Assembly: GCA_026394075.1 (NCBI GenBank)
Contig: JAPKYX010000216.1
Span: forward strand, 23,934 to 87,933
From: Acidobacteriota bacterium
GTDB lineage: Bacteria; Acidobacteriota; Terriglobia; Bryobacterales; Bryobacteraceae
DNA length: 64,000 nucleotides
Direction of reading: 5' to 3'
Made by a program: the position numbers and the translations under genes. The notes below the pieces were generated by a model. That model searched no databases. It saw only the letters and a list, made by a program, of their open reading frames with translations, and was not told the DNA's origin. Within the stretch, counting starts at the first letter, position 1, and the number at the start of each line of letters is the position of its first letter. This document shows, piece after piece, positions 59,367 through 64,000 of the stretch.

Positions 59367-60080
59367 ATGGAGAGCATTAGCGCTTTCTTCCCGGCCTACA
59401 ATGACGCTCCGTCACTTCCGGCGTTGATCGGCAAGACGTTTGATGTGTTGCGGGCCTGCGGCCGCGATTTTGAAGTGATTGCGGTGAACGACGGCAGCCA
59501 GGACAATACTGGCGACGTGCTGCTCCAATTGCAGCAGCAGTATGGCTCTCAACTGCGGATCGTGACACATCCGCAGAACCGTGGCTACGGCGGTGCTCTG
59601 CGGAGCGGCTTCGCGGCGGCGACCAAGGAATTGGTCTTTTACACCGACGGCGATGGCCAGTATGATGTGAGCGAGCTGCCGAAGTTGCTGGAGCGGATGG
59701 GCGAGGGCGTGGGCTTGGTGAATGGCTACAAACTGGAACGCAACGACCCGCAGCATCGCATCGTGATCGGCAGCATCTACAATAGTTTTGCCCGGGCGCT
59801 GTTCGGCATCCATCTCCGGGATGTCGATTGTGACTTCCGCCTGGTGCGGCGGCATTTGGTGGAGCGGATCGGCTTGACGTCGACCAGCGGCACCATCTGC
59901 GTGGAACTAGTCCGTAAGCTGGAACTGACGGGCTGTGGTGTGGTTGAGGTGGGTGTCCACCACTACGCCCGGCAGCACGGCAAGAGCCAGTTCTTCCGCC
60001 TCCGCTCGCTGGCGACTACGTTTTTTCAACTTTTGCGCTTATGGATCCACGTCCAATTCGGATACCGCTCGCCAATCTAG
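59367..60080 (+). CDS. Glycosyltransferase family 2, polyprenyl-phosphate type
   Basis: A 237-residue GT-A enzyme of the dolichyl/undecaprenyl-phosphate sugar transferase type. Visible are ISAFFPAYNDAPSLPALI, FEVIAVNDGSQDNTGDVL, GYGGALRSGFAAATKELVFYTDGDGQYD (metal-binding DGDGQ) and DVDCDFRLVRR. No C-terminal membrane helices, so it is a short DPM1-like form. ATG 59367 is chosen over an earlier in-frame start inside the phosphatase gene. Its last 40 bp overlap the DegT gene, showing tight coupling within the polysaccharide block. Confidence 0.88.
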   Translation: MESISAFFPAYNDAPSLPALIGKTFDVLRACGRDFEVIAVNDGSQDNTGDVLLQLQQQYGSQLRIVTHPQNRGYGGALRSGFAAATKELVFYTDGDGQYDVSELPKLLERMGEGVGLVNGYKLERNDPQHRIVIGSIYNSFARALFGIHLRDVDCDFRLVRRHLVERIGLTSTSGTICVELVRKLELTGCGVVEVGVHHYARQHGKSQFFRLRSLATTFFQLLRLWIHVQFGYRSPI

Positions 60081-61108
60081 CCGCCGCGCTGGCGGAGACG
60101 GAGCCTGTTTGGCAGGCGCATCTGGCGGAGATGCACCGGCGGTCCCACTACATTCTGGGTCCGCAGGTGGCGGCGTTTGAGCAGGAGTTCGCCGCCGCCA
60201 TGGGGGCCAAGGAAGCGGTGGGGGTCGCTTCCGGCAGCGATGCGATCACGGTGGCGTTGCGGGCGCTGCGGGTGACCGGTGATGTGCTGACCAGTGCGAT
60301 GACGGCTCCGTTTACCGGAGTGGCCATTCGGGCCGCGGGATTGAGGCCGGTGTTCGCTGATGTCGATCCTGAGACGCTGCTGATGGATCTGGATGACGCC
60401 CGCCGCCGGGTGACGCGGACGACGGCGGCGATCGTGCCGGTGCATCTCTATGGGCAACCGCTGGATCTCGAGAAGCTGCGGGGCGTGCGGGTGCCGATCC
60501 TGCAGGATGCTTGCCAGGCCCACGGTGCGCCTCTGTGCGGCTTGCGGGCCTATAGTTTCTATCCGACCAAGAATCTGGGCGCGTTGGGCGATGGTGGAGC
60601 GATTGTCACCGATGACCCGCGACTGGCCCAGCGGTTACGCGAGATCCGTGATGGCGGCCGCCGCAATGATCAGGTGGCCCATGTGGAGGGCATCAACTCG
60701 CGATTGGATGAGATCCAGGCCTGCTATCTGCGGGCTTTTCTGCCGTGCCTTGCAGGCTGGAACCAGCGGCGGCGGCAATTGGCGGAGCGCTACGACGCGG
60801 CGCTGGCCGAGTGTGATGGCGTGCGTCCGCTGGCCCGGGTGGCGGGCAGTGTGGCGCATCTGTATGTTGTACGGGCCAAGCGGCGGGACCAGCTTCGGCA
60901 ACACCTGAGCGAGCACGGCATTGCGAGCGGCATCCACTATCCCCGGCCGTTGCATCTGCATCCAGCTTTTCGTGATGCGGGCATGAAGCGCGGCGACCTG
61001 CCGCACGCGGAACGGGCCGCTCGCGAGATCATATCGCTGCCGCTGCATGCTTATTTAAGTGACGCGGACCTCGACGAAGTGGTGGCGAGGGTGCGAAGCT
61101 TTTATTAA
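60041..61108 (+). CDS. DegT/DnrJ/EryC1/StrS aminotransferase
   Basis: A 355-residue PLP-dependent sugar aminotransferase. The fold markers are YILGPQVAAFEQEFAAAMG, GVASGSDAITVALRAL near residue 62, VPVHLYGQPLDLEKL, ILQDACQAHGA near 155 (Asp holding the pyridine N), and the Schiff-base Lys in YSFYPTKNLGALGDGGAIVT near 178. The C-terminal part carries GINSRLDEIQACYLRAFL and GIHYPRPLHLHP. It would convert a keto-sugar nucleotide to an amino sugar for surface glycan. It overlaps the upstream GT2 gene by 40 bp and ends next to the epimerase GTG. Confidence 0.93.
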   Translation: MDPRPIRIPLANLAAALAETEPVWQAHLAEMHRRSHYILGPQVAAFEQEFAAAMGAKEAVGVASGSDAITVALRALRVTGDVLTSAMTAPFTGVAIRAAGLRPVFADVDPETLLMDLDDARRRVTRTTAAIVPVHLYGQPLDLEKLRGVRVPILQDACQAHGAPLCGLRAYSFYPTKNLGALGDGGAIVTDDPRLAQRLREIRDGGRRNDQVAHVEGINSRLDEIQACYLRAFLPCLAGWNQRRRQLAERYDAALAECDGVRPLARVAGSVAHLYVVRAKRRDQLRQHLSEHGIASGIHYPRPLHLHPAFRDAGMKRGDLPHAERAAREIISLPLHAYLSDADLDEVVARVRSFY

Positions 61109-62092
61109 GTGCGTTACAAGAATTGCCGAGTCCTCGTAACGGGGGGATTGGGCTTCATCGGTAGCAATTTGGCTTTGCAGTTGGCGGCGGAAGGTGCGGA
61201 GGTCACGGTGGTTGACCCATGCGTACCGGGCTGCGGTGGCGACCCCGCGAACATTCCTGCCTCCTCCGGCATTCAGGTGGTCTACGCCAATATTGGGCAG
61301 GTGCAACGCTTGCGCGACCACATCATGAACGCCGACGTGATCTTCAACATCGCGGGCGAGATCAGCCATATCCAAAGCATGCTGAATCCGGAGCGCGATC
61401 TGGACCTGAACACGCGCGACCATCTGCGATTCCTGGAGGCCTGCCGGGAGTGGCGGCCTGGGGTCCGCGTGGTCTATGCGTCCACGCGTCAAGTGTTCGG
61501 CGTCCCGGAGTATTTGCCGGTGGATGAGCAGCACCCTGTCAACCCGGTGGACTACAACGGTGTGCACAAGTACGCCGCCTCGCAGTATCACCTGATGCTT
61601 TCGCGGAAGGGCGGGTTGGACGCGATTGTCCTGCGTCTGACCAACGTGTACGGTCCGCGCATGTCGTTTACGGCGATGAATCAAGGCTTCTTGAGCGTCT
61701 TCCTGAAGCGGATGGCGGAGGGCTTGCCACTGGCCGTTTATGGCGACGGCGAGCAGCTGCGGGACCCGCTGTACGTCAGCGATTGCGTGAGTGCGTTTCT
61801 GCACGCGGGTCTGATGGAGAGCAGCGTCCGGGCCTTCAATGTCGGTGGTGGTGAGGTGCTCTCGCTGCGCCAGATTGCGGCGATTTCCGCCGGAGTGGCC
61901 GGATTGCCGGAGCCTAAGCGGGTGCCTTTTCCCGCCGAGCGCCAGGCGATCGACATTGGCAGCTACTACACGGATTCGACGCTGTTCCGGGCCACGACCG
62001 GCTGGGCTCCGCAAGTGAGCCTGGAGCAGGGAATGCGCGAGGCGCTGGCCTACTATGTCCGCCACCGGGCCGTCGCCGGCGCGGCGAGGTGA
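61109..62092 (+). CDS. NAD-dependent epimerase/dehydratase
   Basis: A 327-residue extended SDR. The NAD motif TGGLGFIGSNLALQL is at residues 11-25. Substrate and catalytic elements are FNIAGEISHIQSML, VVYASTRQVFG (Ser/Thr), and YNGVHKYAASQYH (Y-x3-K) near residue 150; LRLTNVYGPRM follows. It begins with GTG immediately after the DegT stop (TAA-GTG, no gap), which implies translational coupling. The likely substrate is a nucleotide sugar; whether epimerase, dehydratase or GDP-sugar reductase cannot be decided. Confidence 0.9.
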   Translation: MRYKNCRVLVTGGLGFIGSNLALQLAAEGAEVTVVDPCVPGCGGDPANIPASSGIQVVYANIGQVQRLRDHIMNADVIFNIAGEISHIQSMLNPERDLDLNTRDHLRFLEACREWRPGVRVVYASTRQVFGVPEYLPVDEQHPVNPVDYNGVHKYAASQYHLMLSRKGGLDAIVLRLTNVYGPRMSFTAMNQGFLSVFLKRMAEGLPLAVYGDGEQLRDPLYVSDCVSAFLHAGLMESSVRAFNVGGGEVLSLRQIAAISAGVAGLPEPKRVPFPAERQAIDIGSYYTDSTLFRATTGWAPQVSLEQGMREALAYYVRHRAVAGAAR

Positions 62093-62099
62093 GCGCGGT

Positions 62100-62837
62100 A
62101 TGAACCCGGCCGAGTTCGCCAACATCGCGGCCTCTGAGCGGGACCTGTGGTGGTATCGCGGCATGGAGCGCATCTTTTGGCGCTTTGCTGCCCCCTACGC
62201 GCCACGGGCCGGGGCCCAAGTGCTGGAAGCTGGTTGCGGCACCGGGTACATGTCGGAGCGCATGGAGCAGCACTTCCAGTGGCGCATGTTTCCGGCTGAT
62301 CTGAGCCACGCCGGGTTGAGCTTCTGCCGGCTGGGCCGCAAGACCCAGGCGGACCTGCGCCACCTGCCCTTTGCCGGGCGATCGTTTGACGCGGTGGTGT
62401 CGCTGGATGTGATTGCGCACCTGGTCCCCGGCGAAGATGAGCAGGCGTTCCAGCAGTTCGCACGCATCTTGAAACCGGGCGCTCCGCTGCTGCTGCGGAC
62501 CTCGGCTTTCTCCTGGCTACGCAGCCGCCATTCGATGTTTGTCGAGGAGCGCCAGCGCTACACCGATGCTCGCTTGCGTTGGCTGTGCGAGCAAGCGGGA
62601 TTGCGCGTGCTGCGGACCACGTATCTGAATTCGCTGCTGCTGCCCGTGGCCGCCTTCAAGTTCCGGGTTTGGGAGCCATTGACGGGCGCCGCGCCGGCGA
62701 GCGGTGTGGAGCCCGTTACCCCGTGGCTGAACCAGCTGCTGGAAGTGCCGCTGAAGCTGGAAGCGCCGCTGATTGCGGCGGGTGTCAATCTGCCCCTTGG
62801 CCAGTCGCTGCTTCTGGCTGCTGAGCGCCCCAGTTGA
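62100..62837 (+). CDS. SAM-dependent methyltransferase, class I
   Basis: A 245-residue methyltransferase. Motif I is VLEAGCGTGYMSERM near residues 41-55, followed by ADLRHLPFAGRSFDAVVSLDVIAHL (motifs II-IV) and a hydrophobic C-terminal region (LNSLLLPVAAFKFRVWEPL) that may bind a lipid or polyprenyl substrate. ATG 62100 lies 7 bp after the epimerase stop. It is the last gene of the plus-strand polysaccharide block and converges with the MFS gene, overlapping it by 53 bp. Confidence 0.88.
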   Translation: MNPAEFANIAASERDLWWYRGMERIFWRFAAPYAPRAGAQVLEAGCGTGYMSERMEQHFQWRMFPADLSHAGLSFCRLGRKTQADLRHLPFAGRSFDAVVSLDVIAHLVPGEDEQAFQQFARILKPGAPLLLRTSAFSWLRSRHSMFVEERQRYTDARLRWLCEQAGLRVLRTTYLNSLLLPVAAFKFRVWEPLTGAAPASGVEPVTPWLNQLLEVPLKLEAPLIAAGVNLPLGQSLLLAAERPS

Positions 62838-64000
62838 TCGGCTCGACGCGCGGGATCAGTAGCAAGTAGATGGTCGTCCCCACCACCAGGATGCCGGCGG
62901 TGACCGCGAACGGCACCACATAAGAATCCGTCTTGTTGATGACGAAGCCGGTCAGCCAAGTGCCCACCGCACCCGCCATGTTGCCAAAACCATTCTGGAG
63001 GCCCGTCCAGCGTCCCGCCGCCGGGCGTCCGGCCAGCGTTTGCGTGATGGCCCAGTTGTTCGACGACGCAAAGCCCATCGAGATGCCGGCCAGCATGACC
63101 ACACCCAGGGCCACGGTCGGGTCAGGATGCGTGGCAAACAGCATCAGGACCGCGACGCCGTAGAGGCCACCGCACATGAAGCTCTTGCGGATCAGCGTGG
63201 CGGAATGCCCTTTGCTGATCAGCCGGTCCGACAGCCAGCCGGTGATCATGCTGGAAGCGCCCAGCAGCCAGAACGGCACGGAACCCATCACCGCCATCCG
63301 TTCCTGCGAATAGTGGCGTTGGTCCACCAGATACGACGGGAACCAGAAGATCAGGAAGTACCAGGCGTAGTTCAGCGCAAACAGGCCGAAGAACGTGCCC
63401 CAGCATTCGCGCTTGCTGAGGATGGTGAGGAAGCCGACGCTGGCCTCTACCACTTGCGGCGTATCGTGCTGTTCCTTGGAGCGCCAGATCAGCCACGGAG
63501 CCAGCCAGACCAAGCCACCCAGGCCCATGGCGATGAACAAGAACCGCCAGCCAAACTGCGCCACCATCAGGCCGCCCAACAGTGTCGACAATGCCGGGCC
63601 CATCTTGGAGAACGCATCGATCAACGCATTCGGCATGCCCCGCTTCTCGGGCGGGAAGCGCGTGGCGATGATGCGGGAATAGGCCGGGTAGGCGACGCTT
63701 TCGCCGATGCCCAACAATAGACGCAAACCCAGTAGCCCGGCGAAGCTGGTGGCTAAGCCGGTTAAGCCGGTGGCGAGGGTCCAGATGGCGAAGCCGATGC
63801 CCAGCACCCACTTCACATCAAAACGGTCCACCAGCCACCCGGCGGGTACTTGCAGCAGTGCGTAGGTCCAGAAAAAGGCGGACGCCAACAGGCCGAGATT
63901 TTCGGCGTTCAGCGTGAGTTCGGTCTTCATCCGCGGCATCGCAATTCCCAGCGCGCCGCGATCGACGTAATTTAGAAAGACGGAGATGGCCAGCATCCAG
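62785..64000 (-). CDS. MFS transporter, anion:cation symporter-like (start beyond window)
   Basis: At least 403 residues with about 12 membrane helices. The sequence NYVDRGALGIAMPRMKTEL right after the first helix and GIGESVAYPAYSRIIATRFP in helix 4-5 are typical of the ACS family (hexuronate, galactonate and phthalate carriers). The frame continues to the window edge with W before the first visible Met, so the true start is probably outside. The 3' end overlaps the convergent methyltransferase gene by 53 bp. Confidence 0.88.
   Translation of the reverse strand, partial: WMLAISVFLNYVDRGALGIAMPRMKTELTLNAENLGLLASAFFWTYALLQVPAGWLVDRFDVKWVLGIGFAIWTLATGLTGLATSFAGLLGLRLLLGIGESVAYPAYSRIIATRFPPEKRGMPNALIDAFSKMGPALSTLLGGLMVAQFGWRFLFIAMGLGGLVWLAPWLIWRSKEQHDTPQVVEASVGFLTILSKRECWGTFFGLFALNYAWYFLIFWFPSYLVDQRHYSQERMAVMGSVPFWLLGASSMITGWLSDRLISKGHSATLIRKSFMCGGLYGVAVLMLFATHPDPTVALGVVMLAGISMGFASSNNWAITQTLAGRPAAGRWTGLQNGFGNMAGAVGTWLTGFVINKTDSYVVPFAVTAGILVVGTTIYLLLIPRVEPINWGAQQPEAATGQGAD

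Overview
The window looks like a chromosomal segment of a high-GC, Gram-negative member of the Acidobacteriota, most likely of the Bryobacterales (Solibacter/Paludibaculum type). This is inferred from gene content only: an Oar-like TonB-dependent receptor with a carboxypeptidase-regulatory domain, a planctomycete-type DUF1592/DUF1552 pair, a PEP-CTERM protein, many secreted peptidases, and dense packing with 4-bp ATGA/GTGA overlaps. I see no tRNA, rRNA, CRISPR array, intact insertion sequence or prophage.

Layout. 1-6.8 kb: a glycosyltransferase cut by the left edge, YggS, a PD-(D/E)XK-like protein, a DUF697-like protein, an SDR, an MFS carrier and an old-yellow-enzyme-type oxidoreductase. 6.3-14.8 kb, minus strand: eleven closely packed genes headed by an HU/IHF gene with a good sigma70 promoter and a TTG start; they continue through an M50 protease, two glycosyltransferases, prepilin peptidase and the tetrapyrrole block hemX-hemA-hemC-cobA/hemD, and end with Smr and GNAT genes. 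14.8-20.6 kb: flavin reductase, nitrilase-family hydrolase, YkgJ protein, class V aminotransferase, a three-hairpin terminator cluster, a PspC gene, and an ECF sigma factor carrying a membrane-anchored tail next to a secretin-N-domain-like protein. 20.7-37.3 kb: DUF1552/DUF1592, secreted ankyrin protein, M24 and S9 peptidases, GH63 glucosidase, mutarotase-like protein, PEP-CTERM protein, an ATP-grasp/2Fe-2S pair, and a DapA-family gene that appears to lack the catalytic-tyrosine segment.

The most notable system is at 37.4-45.5 kb: a six-gene plus-strand cluster with 31 haem-attachment motifs. It holds a three-helix NapC/NirT (ImcH-like) inner-membrane cytochrome, a monohaem cytochrome c, an OmcA/MtrC-type decahaem protein, a DmsE/MtrA-type decahaem protein, an MtrB-like barrel, and a tetrahaem protein built of four tandem cytochrome c modules. 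Gene order C-A-B matches the Shewanella mtrCAB operon. I read it as a complete quinol-to-cell-surface electron conduit, probably for metal reduction. The family is known; the combination, the lack of a lipidation site on the MtrC-like protein and the structured leader deserve attention.

45.5-64 kb: a 529-bp leader region with an AT-rich promoter upstream of the TonB-dependent receptor, a TIM-barrel sugar-phosphate-isomerase-like protein, an accD operon with two tandem N-acyl-D-amino-acid deacylases and an ABC-F ATPase, an M23 peptidase, RlmH, an FHA-GAF-PP2C phosphatase, a polysaccharide block (GT2, DegT aminotransferase, epimerase, methyltransferase) and an MFS carrier cut by the right edge. 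Degenerate GC-rich REP-like elements recur at about 20.6, 29.4 and 57.2 kb.
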